64,000 nt of DNA from Streptomyces mirabilis (GCF_018310535.1 NZ_CP074102.1:4836001-4900000), one strand, 5' to 3'. Shown: positions 26,936 through 35,244, counted from the first letter of the stretch. Notes: generated from the letters alone by a model not told the origin. Numbers and translations: made by a program.

Positions 26936-27439
26936 ATGGCACGATTCGTCCGCTGGTACGGCTCAGGCCCCCTGCACTTTCTCGTCCTCATCGCCTCGTT
27001 CGCCCTCACCGGCTACGCCATGGTGCGTCTGTTCGCCGTACAGCCGCTGCAGGTGGCGATCTGGTTCGTCGGTGCCGCCATCCTCCACGACCTGATCCTG
27101 CTGCCCCTGTACTCGCTGGCCGACCTGTCGGCCCTCTCCGTACTACGGCATCGCGCTGCCGCCGGACCGACGGTGCCGTGGATCAACTACCTGCGCGTCC
27201 CCGCCTTCCTGTCCGGTCTGCTCCTGCTGGTCTGGTTCCCCCTCGTCTTCCGACTTGCGGTCCCCTACCCCGGTGACACCGGGTTGTCCTACGACGTCTA
27301 CCTCGGTCGATGGCTGGCGATCACCGGCGTGCTCTTCGCCGCCTCCGCAGTGGCCCTCGCGCTCAGGCTTCGCCGCGTCCGGCGGGCCGGCCGCGGCGAC
27401 GAGAACCGACCCGCCACAGGTCATGGGGCCACACCGTGA
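26936..27439 (+). CDS. Four-helix membrane protein linked to the molybdoenzyme
   Basis: 167 aa. ATG 26936 lies two bases after the molybdoenzyme stop, with AGGG upstream. Four hydrophobic segments and an ILHDLILLPLYSL motif; the C-terminal tail is basic. No family is assigned with confidence. The tight spacing suggests co-translation and a role as partner or assembly factor of the molybdoenzyme. Confidence 0.75.
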   Translation: MARFVRWYGSGPLHFLVLIASFALTGYAMVRLFAVQPLQVAIWFVGAAILHDLILLPLYSLADLSALSVLRHRAAAGPTVPWINYLRVPAFLSGLLLLVWFPLVFRLAVPYPGDTGLSYDVYLGRWLAITGVLFAASAVALALRLRRVRRAGRGDENRPATGHGATP

Positions 27440-27585
27440 CGACCGACGAGGACGAGTTGTACGGCGTCGGCGAGGATCCCTACGCGCTGCCCTGCGACCC
27501 GGCCGCGGACCGGTGTATCTGCGGCTGGTGGACGGGCGCCGGATCCGAATGCCGGTGCACTGCCGGCACGAGCGGCCCACGGTGG
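27436..27585 (+). pseudogene. 5' remnant of an operon gene, probably a SAM-dependent methyltransferase
   Basis: A GTG overlaps the previous stop and begins TTDEDELYGVGEDPYA. About 20 codons later the sensible protein (RGPVYLRLVDGRRIRMPV) continues in another frame. The pattern resembles the N-terminus of methyltransferases often found in such operons, but the SAM-binding domain is missing. Truncated before tRNA-half copy 5. Confidence 0.4.
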
Positions 27586-27886
27586 TACGCCGACCGTGTG
27601 GGTCAGCAACAGCCGGGCGGTTACGACACCGAGCACACCGCTCACGCAAACGGCCCCGGACGAGACGTCCGAGGCCGAGCAGGACCCCTGACTGGGAGAG
27701 AAACCCCAGGTCAGCGACCCAGGGCGGCTTCGCCGCCCGCCGTGGGACGGGTAAATGGGCAGGACGAACGCCCCGTAGCCCTTGATCAACACCGTGCCGC
27801 GGGGTGGCAACGCAGGAGGCGAGGTCAGCTACCTGCGGTTATGCCCACGCCGGTTCGTATTTACGCGTCAGAGAGATAGTGAATGA

Positions 27887-27926
27887 TGCCCCGGCAGGAT
27901 TCGAACCTGCGACACCCGCTGTAGGA
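27887..27926 (-). repeat. tRNA-Arg 3'-half copy 5
   Basis: A TGCCCCGGCAGGATTCGAAC core, then ACCTGCGACACCCGCT, matches the tRNA-Arg 3' half to near the anticodon, with one base missing in the acceptor part. Same orientation as the intact tRNA. No obvious terminator hairpin beside it. Confidence 0.75.
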
Positions 27927-27951
27927 GTTTTGCCTGGACAGGGGAAGCCGC

Positions 27952-28974
27952 CTATGGCTTGGGCACGGGTTGCTCCCCCGAGCCTCGGACGATCAGTCGT
28001 GTGGGAACGGTGATGGTGCGGGCGCGGGAGCGGTCGCCGTCGAGTCGTGCCAGCGCCATGGTGGCCGCTGTTCTGCCGAGTTCTTCCGCGTCCTGGGCGA
28101 CGACGGTCAGGGCCGGTTCGAGTGCCTCGGCCAGCGCTACGTCGTCGAAGGCGACGACGGCGACATCCTTGCGCTTGCTGCGGGCCAGTTCGGCCACGAT
28201 GCCCAGCGCCATGATGTTGTTGCCGGCGAACAGGGCAGTGGGGGGATCGGCCAGGCCGAGGAGTTGGGCGGTCGCGGCCTCGGCGCCCTGCTGGTCGTGG
28301 GCGTTGGTGACGAGTGAGCGGTCGTAGGGGATGTCGGCTTCCTGCAGCGCGGAGCGGTAGCCGGCCAGACGTTCACGGCGGGTGTACAGCTTCGGGGGCA
28401 GGTCGCCGACGAAGCTGATGCGCCGGTGGCCGTGGGCGATGAGGTGGGCGACGCCGTCGTGGGCTCCGGCGCGGTTGGAGCTGACGATGCTGTCCGTGGC
28501 GAGGCCGGCTCCGGGGCGGTCGAGGAAGACGACGGGCAGTCCCGCCGTGCGGTGGGACTTGAGGTGGGAGTGGTCCGCGCCGACGGACGGAACGACGATC
28601 AGGATGCTGACCCGCCGGGCGAGGAACTTGTCCGTCAGGGCGCGTTCGCGATCGGGGTCGTCCGCGGAGGAGCCCATGAGCAGGGTCAGTCCGCGGTCGC
28701 GGACGGTGTCCTCAATGGCTCGGGCCACGGCTCCGAAGAAGGGGTTGGCGAGGTCGGGAATGACCAGGCCGATGGTGGTGTCCGGGCCGCCGACGCGGAT
28801 GTTGCGGGCCATCAGGTTCGGCTGGAAGCCGAGCTTGGCCACTGCGGCCAGCACCTGTTCCCTGGTCTGCGCGGAGGCGGGTCCGTCCTCGTTGAGGACT
28901 CGGGAGACCGTCTTGGCGCTGACGCCGACTTCGCGGGCGACGTCGGCCAGGGTGGGGCGGCGGTTCGCTGCCAT
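27952..28974 (-). CDS. LacI family repressor of the sugar transport locus
   Basis: 340 aa. N-terminal helix-turn-helix TLADVAREVGVSAKTVSRVLN, hinge, then a periplasmic-binding-protein-like domain (IGLVIPDLANPFFG, VVAFDDVALAEAL). It lies downstream of the ABC genes on the same strand, separated from them by a hairpin. Candidate operators (TGTCATCGATGACA type) occur at 32082-32111 and 33316-33345. The ligand is presumably the transported sugar or its phosphate. Confidence 0.9.
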   Translation of the reverse strand: MAANRRPTLADVAREVGVSAKTVSRVLNEDGPASAQTREQVLAAVAKLGFQPNLMARNIRVGGPDTTIGLVIPDLANPFFGAVARAIEDTVRDRGLTLLMGSSADDPDRERALTDKFLARRVSILIVVPSVGADHSHLKSHRTAGLPVVFLDRPGAGLATDSIVSSNRAGAHDGVAHLIAHGHRRISFVGDLPPKLYTRRERLAGYRSALQEADIPYDRSLVTNAHDQQGAEAATAQLLGLADPPTALFAGNNIMALGIVAELARSKRKDVAVVAFDDVALAEALEPALTVVAQDAEELGRTAATMALARLDGDRSRARTITVPTRLIVRGSGEQPVPKP

Positions 28975-28994
28975 GGAGAAACCGTCTCCTGAGG

Positions 28995-29037
28995 GCTCTC
29001 GGTTCCGGCCGCGGCCTCGGCCGGAAACTGCGAGAGC
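28995..29037 (-). terminator. Hairpin between the ABC ATPase and lacI genes
   Basis: GCTCTCG (28995-29001) pairs with CGAGAGC (29031-29037), with a further GTTCCGGCC/GGCCGGAAC-like inner stem. It may end or attenuate the transporter transcript before lacI. Confidence 0.6.
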
Positions 29038-29049
29038 TGGGTTGTGCCG

Positions 29050-29886
29050 TCAGGTGGCCTGGACTCCGGCGGCCTTCGCGGCCTTGGAATCCGCTACGAC
29101 AGTATCTCCGGCCTCGTCGATGCTGAGCGCGCCGGTCATGATGGCGACGACCTCGGCCATGGAGTAGTCGGACGGCTTGATCACGGCAGCGCGCCGGCCC
29201 AGCCGGTGGACGTGGATCCGGTCGGCGATCTCGAAGACGTGGGGCATGTTGTGGCTGATCAGAACGACCGGCATGCCCTTGTCGCGAACGCGGCGGATGA
29301 GGTCCAGGACCTGACCGGACTCCTTGACGCCGAGGGCTGCGGTGGGCTCGTCCATGACGACGACGCTGCGGGCCCAGGCGACGGAACGGGCGACCGCAAC
29401 GGCCTGCCGCTGTCCGCCGGAGAGCGTCTCCACCGACTGCGTCAGCGAGCGCAGGCCGATCTTCAGGTCGGCCATGTGCTCGGCGGCCTCCTGCCGCATC
29501 CGCTTCTTGTCCAGCATGCGGAAGACACTGCCGAGCACGCCGGGACGGCGGAGCTCACGCCCGAGGAACATGTTCGAGGCGATGTCCATGAAGGCCGCCA
29601 CGGCGAGGTCCTGATAGACCGTCTCGATGCCGTGGGCTCGGGCACTTTGCGGGCCGGAGAAGGTGATGGGCTCCCCGTTGAGGCGTATCTCGCCGGCGTC
29701 GGGGACCACCGCGCCGGTGAGGGCCTTGATCAGGCTGGTTTTGCCGGCGCCGTTGTCGCCGATGACGGCGAGGACCTCGCCGGGGAGCAGGTCGAAGTCG
29801 GCGCCGTCGATGGCGGTGACGTGCCCGTAGCGCTTGACCAGACCACGGGCCTGCAGAACGGGTGTGGGGGAAGTGGTGGCGGTCAT
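29050..29886 (-). CDS. Sugar ABC transporter ATP-binding protein (single-domain, FrcA-like)
   Basis: 278 aa; ATG 29886 is preceded by AAGAAGG and overlaps the permease stop. Walker A GDNGAGKTS, signature LSGGQ, Walker B VVMDEPT and H-loop ISH are present. Unlike RbsA/XylG-type ATPases, which carry two fused ATPase domains, this has one, as in FrcA-type fructose importers. It energises uptake through the permease at 29883-30878. Substrate is inferred from the neighbouring PfkB kinase. Confidence 0.9.
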   Translation of the reverse strand: MTATTSPTPVLQARGLVKRYGHVTAIDGADFDLLPGEVLAVIGDNGAGKTSLIKALTGAVVPDAGEIRLNGEPITFSGPQSARAHGIETVYQDLAVAAFMDIASNMFLGRELRRPGVLGSVFRMLDKKRMRQEAAEHMADLKIGLRSLTQSVETLSGGQRQAVAVARSVAWARSVVVMDEPTAALGVKESGQVLDLIRRVRDKGMPVVLISHNMPHVFEIADRIHVHRLGRRAAVIKPSDYSMAEVVAIMTGALSIDEAGDTVVADSKAAKAAGVQAT

Positions 29887-30878
29887 TGGGCCTTCTTCCG
29901 GGAGATCTGGTCGACGGTCACCGCGAGGATCACCAGAACACCGGTGATCAGGGTCTGGTAGATGGAGGCGACGCCCATCAGCTGGAGGCCGTTGCGGAAG
30001 ACGCCGACGATGAGAACGCCGATGAAGGTGCCCAGGACCGATCCGCGTCCGCCGAAGAGGCTGGTGCCGCCGAGGACCACGGCGGTGATGCTGTCGAGGT
30101 TGTCGGTCTGTCCCGCCTGGGGGTCGCCGACTCCGGTGCGGGAGATGAGCAGCAGGGCGGCGATCCCGTACAGCAGACCCGCCACGGTGTAGATACCGAT
30201 CGTCAGCCGGGAGGTGCGGATACCGTTCAGCCGCGCCGCTTCCTGGCTGTTGCCCAAGGCGTAGACGTGCCGGCCCCAGCCGGTGCTGCTCAGCGCGTAG
30301 GCGAGCAGGAGGAACAGGGCGATGGTGACCAGGGAGCCGTAGGTGATGTCGGTGTGGCCGAGCGGGAAGGTCTGCCCGAGGGCCGTCAGCGGGCCGGGCA
30401 GGTTGGTGACCGTCTGCTCCTCGGAGTAGATGTGGGTCAGCGCGAACGCCACGTTGAGCATGCCGAGGGTGACGATGAACGGCGGCAGCGGGATCTTCTG
30501 CACCAGCAGCCCGTTGAGCAGCCCGAAGCCGCCGCAGACCGCTATGCCCAGCGCGATGGCGACGAGCGGCGGCAGGGAGCCCTCGGCGGCCATCTTGGCG
30601 ATCATGATGCTGCCGAACGCCATCACGGCTCCGCAGGACAGGTCGATGCCCGCGGTGAGGATGATCAGGGTCTGTCCGATGGCGAGGGTGCCGACGACCA
30701 TCACCTGCTGCACGATCAGCGAGAAGTTGCCGCCGGTGAGGAACTGGTCGGTCGAGAGGGCGAAGAAGGCGCAGGCGAGAAGGAGGGCGACCAGAGGGCC
30801 GGTGGTCGGTGCCGTGAGCAGTCTGCGGGCCGTGGTCGGCGCTTTGAGCTCGGCGTACGGCGTGGTCGTGGCTGTCAT
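29883..30878 (-). CDS. Sugar ABC transporter permease (RbsC/FrcC type)
   Basis: 331 aa; about nine or ten helices with the family motifs TAGIDLSCGAVMAFGS, PPFIVTLGMLN and VVLGGTSLFGGRGSVLGT. ATG 30878 follows AAGGAC. It overlaps the ATPase by four bases (ATGA). It forms the membrane channel of the importer with the binding protein at 31007-32023. Confidence 0.9.
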   Translation of the reverse strand: MTATTTPYAELKAPTTARRLLTAPTTGPLVALLLACAFFALSTDQFLTGGNFSLIVQQVMVVGTLAIGQTLIILTAGIDLSCGAVMAFGSIMIAKMAAEGSLPPLVAIALGIAVCGGFGLLNGLLVQKIPLPPFIVTLGMLNVAFALTHIYSEEQTVTNLPGPLTALGQTFPLGHTDITYGSLVTIALFLLLAYALSSTGWGRHVYALGNSQEAARLNGIRTSRLTIGIYTVAGLLYGIAALLLISRTGVGDPQAGQTDNLDSITAVVLGGTSLFGGRGSVLGTFIGVLIVGVFRNGLQLMGVASIYQTLITGVLVILAVTVDQISRKKAQ

Positions 30879-30922
30879 GCGAAGTCCTTGTCGGAAGACA
30901 GAAGTCCCGGTGGGAGGACAAG

Positions 30923-30964
30923 GGGGCGGCCGTCCCCGGTCGGGGAGGTGGGGCCGGCCGCCCC
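30923..30964 (-). promoter_or_regulatory. Intercistronic hairpin between binding-protein and permease genes
   Basis: GGGGCGGCC (30923-30931) pairs perfectly with GGCCGCCCC (30956-30964). Such hairpins after binding-protein genes commonly reduce downstream expression or stabilise upstream mRNA. Inferred role. Confidence 0.55.
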
Positions 30965-31006
30965 GCTGAGGGGTTTGGAAATGGCGGCCAGGGGTGGGTG
31001 AGCGGC

Positions 31007-32023
31007 TCAGCCCCAGCAGTTGTCCAGGCCGTAGGCGGTGTCCTTCGACGTGACCCCGTCCTGCGCCTTGTCGGTGATCAGCGTGACGCCGGTGTCGGTG
31101 TAACCGGACGCTTTCTTGCCGTCCTTGGCGTACGTCACGACGGCCTTGACGCCCTCGGCGGCCATCTTCAGCGGGTACTGCTGCGAAGTCGCGGCGATCT
31201 TGCCGTCCTTGACGGCCTGGGTGCCGGTGCAGCCACCGTCGACCGAGACGATCAGGACGTCCTTCTCCCGGCCCTTGGCCTTCAGCGCGGTGTACGCACC
31301 CAGGGCCGCCGGTTCGTTGATGGTGTAGACGACGTTGATGCCGGGCGCCTTCTGCAGGCAGTTCTCCATCGCGGTCTGGCCCTTGGCCTGGTCGCCACCC
31401 GTGTCCTGGGCGCACACGACGTCCTTTTCGGTGGCGCCGAAGCCCTTCAGGAATCCGTTGTGCCGCTGGACGCCGACGGAGACACCCGGCGCGAGGTCGA
31501 GGGCGGCTATCTTCGCCGTCTTGCCCTTCATGGCGGCCTTGGCGTACTCGCCGATCAGCTGGCCGGCCTTGAGGTTGTCGGTGGCGAAGAGGGCGTCGAC
31601 CGCGCTCTCCGGCTCGGTCGGGGTGTCCAGGGCGATGACCAGGACACCCTTGGCGCGGGCTTTCTGGATCGCGGGCACGATCGCCTTGGAGTCGCTCGGG
31701 GTGATCAGGATGCCCTTCACGCCGGCGGCGACCATGTTCTCGATGGCCGTGACCTGACCTGCGTTGTCCCCGTCGAACTTGCCTGCCGCGGTGGACAGTT
31801 GGGCGCCATTCTCCTTGGCGGCCTTCTCCGCGCCCTCCTTCATCTTCACGAAGAACGGGTTGGTGTCGGTCTTGGTGATCAGACCGACCTTGACGCTGCC
31901 CGATCCGGTGCTCGTGGTGCCCGATCCCGATCCGGATCCACAGGCGGTCAGGGCGAGGGCTGCGACACCCGTGCAGGCAGCGGCTCTGAGCAAGGGGGAG
32001 GGCAGACGAGAGATGCGTGACAT
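31007..32023 (-). CDS. Sugar-binding lipoprotein of the ABC importer
   Basis: 338 aa; GCAGGAGT before the ATG. Lipobox ALTAC (C28), Gly/Ser linker, then the ribose-type binding fold ([48 protein letters not shown]). It captures sugar outside the membrane and delivers it to the permease. First gene of the minus-strand transport operon, with its promoter next to the double LacI site. Confidence 0.92.
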   Translation of the reverse strand: MSRISRLPSPLLRAAACTGVAALALTACGSGSGSGTTSTGSGSVKVGLITKTDTNPFFVKMKEGAEKAAKENGAQLSTAAGKFDGDNAGQVTAIENMVAAGVKGILITPSDSKAIVPAIQKARAKGVLVIALDTPTEPESAVDALFATDNLKAGQLIGEYAKAAMKGKTAKIAALDLAPGVSVGVQRHNGFLKGFGATEKDVVCAQDTGGDQAKGQTAMENCLQKAPGINVVYTINEPAALGAYTALKAKGREKDVLIVSVDGGCTGTQAVKDGKIAATSQQYPLKMAAEGVKAVVTYAKDGKKASGYTDTGVTLITDKAQDGVTSKDTAYGLDNCWG

Positions 32024-32081
32024 GAACGACTCCTGCGGGATTGCGGGCGAACGGCCGGCATCGGGGCATGCCGTCCCTCGG

Positions 32082-32111
32082 TGTCATCGTTGACTTATGT
32101 CATCGTTGACA
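32082..32111. promoter_or_regulatory. Tandem LacI operators between transporter and kinase genes
   Basis: TGTCATCGTTGAC at 32082-32094 and TGTCATCGTTGACA at 32098-32111. Each is an inverted repeat TGTCA-N4-TGACA (the first lacks the final A), with centres 16 bp apart. They lie between the divergent binding-protein and kinase starts. Assigned to the local LacI protein by position and symmetry. Confidence 0.75.
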
Positions 32112-32270
32112 CTGCTTGGCGAGGATGATGGACTCCGTTCCCCGGCAACGTCAATGCCTTGCGCCCGTCACAAATCGGCAACGCCCGCGGCCGTCGCCCG
32201 CCCGAAACCGTTCACTGGCTGCCCGGGACGTGCTTGTTTCTGTCCGCGCATTCCGAGAGAAGAGCAGCCC

Positions 32271-33233
32271 ATGAGCCCGCGCCAGATCACCGTCCTGGGG
32301 GAGTGCGTCGCGGACGCCTTCACCGAACCCGCAAGCGCCCCGGATGAGCTCGCCCTGCGGGTGCTGCCCGGCGGCGGACCTGCGAACACGGCGGTGGCCC
32401 TGGCCAGGCTGGGTACCCCGGCCCGCTTCCTGGCACGCCTGTCCGGCGATGTGTTCGGCCGCCTGTTCCGGGCCCATCTCGAGGCGTCCGGCGTGGACCT
32501 GTCGTACGCCGTCGCGGCCGCCGAGCCCAGCACGCTGGCTGTTGCCGAACTGGACGCCGAGGGTCAGGCTGCGTTCTCCTTCCATGCCCAGGCCACCGCC
32601 GACTGGCAGTGGACCAGTGCGGAGCTGGTCGGCGTCGACCTGGCCGACACCGCCTGTGTGCACACCGGCTCGCTGGCCCTGGTCAAGGAGCCCGGAGCTG
32701 CCGTGCTGGAGGACTTCCTGGCTGCCGCCGCGCCTAGGGCCACGATCAGCATCGACCCCAACGTCCGCCCGCTCCTGGTGCACCCCGAGGTCTACCGCGC
32801 CCGGCTGGCGCACTGGTGCGCCCTCGCGGATGTACTGCGGCTGAGCGAGGACGACCTGGAACTCCTCCTGCCCGGAACACCGCCCGAGCAGGCGTGCGAC
32901 ATCTGGCATGCCGCCGGTACGCGGCTCGTCGTGATCACACGCGGTGTCGACGGCGCCCTGGCCTCACTCGACGGGGAGCGGGTGCAGGTGCCCGCGGTGG
33001 CGACGCCGGTCGTCGACACGGTCGGTGCAGGTGACTCTTTCACCGCGGGACTGCTGCACCACCTCGGCACCCACGGACTCCTCGGCGGCAGGCTGACGGA
33101 CCTGCGTCTCGGCGATGTCGAGGCAGCCTGCCTGTTCGCCGCGCAGGTCGCGGCCCTGACCTGCTCGGTTGCCGGCCCCAACCCGCCGTGGCCGAACCAG
33201 TTGGCGCGGTTCGCGACCGTCGGCGACGCCTGA
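32271..33233 (+). CDS. PfkB family carbohydrate kinase (fructokinase-like)
   Basis: 320 aa. ATG 32271 follows AGAGAAGAG. PfkB signatures: VLPGGGPANTAVALARLG near the N-terminus and DTVGAGDSFTAG, whose aspartate is the catalytic base. It phosphorylates the imported sugar with ATP in the cytoplasm; fructose is the most likely substrate given the FrcA-like transporter, but ribose or an analogue cannot be excluded. Divergent from the transport operon and probably controlled by the same LacI sites. Confidence 0.88.
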   Translation: MSPRQITVLGECVADAFTEPASAPDELALRVLPGGGPANTAVALARLGTPARFLARLSGDVFGRLFRAHLEASGVDLSYAVAAAEPSTLAVAELDAEGQAAFSFHAQATADWQWTSAELVGVDLADTACVHTGSLALVKEPGAAVLEDFLAAAAPRATISIDPNVRPLLVHPEVYRARLAHWCALADVLRLSEDDLELLLPGTPPEQACDIWHAAGTRLVVITRGVDGALASLDGERVQVPAVATPVVDTVGAGDSFTAGLLHHLGTHGLLGGRLTDLRLGDVEAACLFAAQVAALTCSVAGPNPPWPNQLARFATVGDA

Positions 33234-33315
33234 TGGTCTGTCGGTCCGCACCGGAGCAATCGCGCCCGAACCATTGACGCACTGGCCGGATTGCGCTTCA
33301 TAATCGGACACTCGA

Positions 33316-33345
33316 TGTCATCGATGACACAAGTCGACGATGACA
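33316..33345 (+). promoter_or_regulatory. Second tandem LacI operator pair
   Basis: A perfect palindrome TGTCATCGATGACA (33316-33329) and a weaker half-conserved copy AGTCGACGATGACA (33332-33345), again 16 bp centre to centre. They lie about 220 bp upstream of the small monooxygenase gene, linking that gene to the sugar regulon. Confidence 0.7.
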
Positions 33346-33451
33346 CCCCCGGTGGGCGGCGTGGACGCCGGCCTCGGCCCGGGGCTTTCGGTCCGTCCAC
33401 GCCGGGGCCGCAGTCACCGCTGCGCGGATGGCCGGGGGACAAGGAGACATC

Positions 33452-33550
33452 CTGAGCCCTGTACGCGTAACCCGGCATGCCCGCATGCGAGGGATCGGCT
33501 CGGTGAATCTGGGCAACGCCGTCGCCTGGCACCTCGACTCCGCTCACTGA
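33452..33550 (+). CDS. Possible 32-aa ORF with a CTG start, or a 5' gene remnant
   Basis: AAGGAGA (33441-33447) sits five bases before CTG 33452, which opens a 32-codon frame (SPVRVTRHARMRGIGSV). The ribosome site is excellent, but CTG starts are rare and the peptide matches nothing recognised. It may be a gene whose ATG was lost. It lies between the LacI sites and the monooxygenase gene. Confidence 0.25.
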   Translation: MSPVRVTRHARMRGIGSVNLGNAVAWHLDSAH

Positions 33551-33565
33551 CAAGGACACGAAACC

Positions 33566-33868
33566 GTGAAGAAGACCCTGCTCGCCGAGTTCACCGCCCG
33601 AGAGGGAGCGGAGGAGGAGGTCGCCCGCCTGATCCGGGACTACGCCCTGAAGGTGCGGGAAGAGGAAGGCAACCTGGCCTTCGACGTCTACACCAAGGCG
33701 GCAAACCCGCGCGGATACTGGATCTTCGAGGTCTACCGGGACGAGGACGCCTTCAAGGCACACCTGGACGCCCCGTACGGTGCCCCGTTCAACGCCGCCC
33801 TCACCCCGTTGATCGAGGAGGACGCCTCCGTACTGACGTTCCTCGATCCGCTGGCCACGCATCCGTAA
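33566..33868 (+). CDS. Small monooxygenase of the ABM fold (YgiN-like)
   Basis: 100 aa. GTG 33566 follows AAGGACA. A single ferredoxin-like ABM domain: AEFTAREGAEEEVARLI, then EEGNLAFDVYTKAANP and FEVYRDEDAFKAHLDAP, the typical length and pattern. Relatives oxidise quinols or polyketides without a cofactor, or act as L-rhamnose mutarotase-like proteins. The LacI operators upstream suggest co-regulation with sugar uptake, which would fit the latter kind of role. Substrate unknown. Confidence 0.82.
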   Translation: MKKTLLAEFTAREGAEEEVARLIRDYALKVREEEGNLAFDVYTKAANPRGYWIFEVYRDEDAFKAHLDAPYGAPFNAALTPLIEEDASVLTFLDPLATHP

Positions 33869-34085
33869 CGGGCGCTGAACACCGGCGGCGACCCGGAACT
33901 GGAGCGCAGAAAGATCGAACTGCTGCTCCAACTCCGGGTCGACGGGGTTTGTACGCGTGCATGCACCACCGGGTCGTGGAGGTGCCGGAGCGGTTGTGGA
34001 GGAACGGTCCGCCGCGCTCTGCTTTGCTGGTCAGCCGTGCTCTGCCGCGCCTGGCCGGCGTGGCAGAGCAGGACAGGGCCCGCGG

Positions 34086-34285
34086 TCAGCTGATCGCGGC
34101 GGCGAAGATGTGTATCCGCTCGATGTCGGGGAGACCGACGAAGGCGACCTGCTTGCCCTCGGTCGGCGGGACCGTCGTCGCGTAGAGCCTCACGTTGTTG
34201 CTCGGCGGTCCCGTGGCTGTGTACAGGCAGAGGCCCCGTGCAGTCTTCACCTCCGACCTCTTCGCGACCGGCTACGACCGCGACA
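34086..34285 (-). pseudogene. C-terminal remnant of an unrecognised protein
   Basis: The minus strand reads VKTARGLCLYTATGPPSNN and then VAFVGLPDIERIHIFAAA before a stop at 34086-34088, with good codon bias, but an in-frame stop lies just upstream of the segment. Looks like the tail of a decayed gene. Family not identified. Confidence 0.35.
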
Positions 34286-34396
34286 ATCGTGCCGCCGTCG
34301 GGCCGTGCCGACGGAGGAGCTGGACCTGATGGAGCCGGCGGTGTACGGGCCGCGGGACGCGGTGGACAAGGTGCGGAAGGGCGCGCGGATGCATAC

Positions 34397-34558
34397 GTGA
34401 CCGAATCTGCACAGCGAATGCGCAACTGCGGCACGGGTGCGTTCTATTGGTACGGAGTTGTCCTGGTCGGGGCTGCCGTGGCAATAGCTGTCGGTTTCCT
34501 GTGCGGGGCTACATGTAGAGAAGCTGCCCTCAATTCGTGTGCGTGCGTGCAGGGATGA
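34397..34558 (+). CDS. Doubtful 53-aa membrane peptide with cysteine-rich tail
   Basis: GTG 34397 opens a frame with one hydrophobic helix (YGVVLVGAAVAIAVGFL) followed by four cysteines in the last 20 residues. There is no convincing ribosome site and codon bias is weaker than in neighbours. It lies 200 bp upstream of the double-glycine peptide gene, which is the only reason to note it. Confidence 0.25.
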   Translation: MTESAQRMRNCGTGAFYWYGVVLVGAAVAIAVGFLCGATCREAALNSCACVQG

Positions 34559-34760
34559 GTAGCCGACCGTCTCAATTGCCGTGCTGGGAGCGGCGACCGA
34601 CTGGATGCCGGGCACCCTCCGTGATTTGATCCTTCGCGCCGCCGGGATCGCGCCAAGACGTCCGGAAACGGATGGCGCGCGCCTGCGGTCGCGGCCCACC
34701 GGCTATCCCCAGCTTGGCCGCTCCCCCTTGTGGAACATCCATACGAAGGGCAGTTTCATC

Positions 34761-34970
34761 ATGAACTCCGCTCCCCAGGTTCAGACCCTTGAAATCTCTG
34801 ACGCCGAGCTCGACACCGTCTCCGGCGGCCTGAGCCCGCAGGTCGGCATCGCCGCCGGCCCCACGGCGACCAGCAGCTCGGACCTCGTGGCTCAGTTCGG
34901 CGCGGTCAAGGACGGGGTCCTGGACGCCGTCGGCCAGTACCACCAGGTCGGCGTCACCGTCTCCTTCTGA
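34761..34970 (+). CDS. Double-glycine-leader peptide without cysteine (RiPP or bacteriocin-like precursor)
   Basis: 69 aa. ATG 34761 with GAAGGGC about ten bases upstream. The leader ends EISDAELDTVSGG (GG at 22-23), matching leaders of type A2 lanthipeptide/class II bacteriocin precursors cut by C39 peptidases. The 46-residue core has Ser/Thr-rich and aliphatic stretches and a QYHQVGVTVSF end but no cysteine, so lanthionine rings cannot form. No LanM, peptidase or exporter gene lies nearby; maturation would have to be in trans. A terminator follows, supporting a short independent transcript. Confidence 0.72.
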   Translation: MNSAPQVQTLEISDAELDTVSGGLSPQVGIAAGPTATSSSDLVAQFGAVKDGVLDAVGQYHQVGVTVSF

Positions 34971-35049
34971 TCGTCAGATCGCGGAACTTCCTCATCGCGG
35001 GATCGCTGATACCGGCAGCCTGACCGCCGGTCGGCGTCCACAGCGACAC

Positions 35050-35083
35050 GCCCCCTACCCGCGGGTCTTCGCTGGTAGGGGGC
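35050..35083 (+). terminator. Terminator after the double-glycine peptide gene
   Basis: GCCCCCTACC (35050-35059) pairs perfectly with GGTAGGGGGC (35074-35083), with a 14-base loop that can form an extra short stem; TTGATC follows. Confidence 0.75.
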
Positions 35084-35244
35084 TTGATCGTCAGGGGTTG
35101 CTTCTTCTTGCCCTGAGTCTTGCCGGGGATGTTGGTGGCCTGGGTTTTCGCAGCTCGGGGCGGGTCTCGTCTGCGGTTGAGCGGTCGTCGTTGGTCCCTG
35201 TTGAGCGACCTCGGACGGCCCAGCCATGGAGTCCATGGTCGGCT

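Noticed and set aside
25880..27439. 519-aa plus-strand frame overlapping the molybdoenzyme
   Set aside because: The first two thirds are a shadow; only the portion from ATG 26936 is a sensible membrane protein.
27436..27879. Complete small gene after the molybdoenzyme operon
   Set aside because: Sense shifts between frames after about 20 codons and is lost before the tRNA-half copy, so a remnant is more likely.
29050..30921. Apparent 623-aa fusion on the minus strand
   Set aside because: Only its last part (from ATG 29886) is the ABC ATPase; the first half is an out-of-frame reading of the permease gene.
34761..34970. Lanthipeptide cluster
   Set aside because: The precursor core has no cysteine and no lanthionine synthetase, protease or exporter is encoded nearby.
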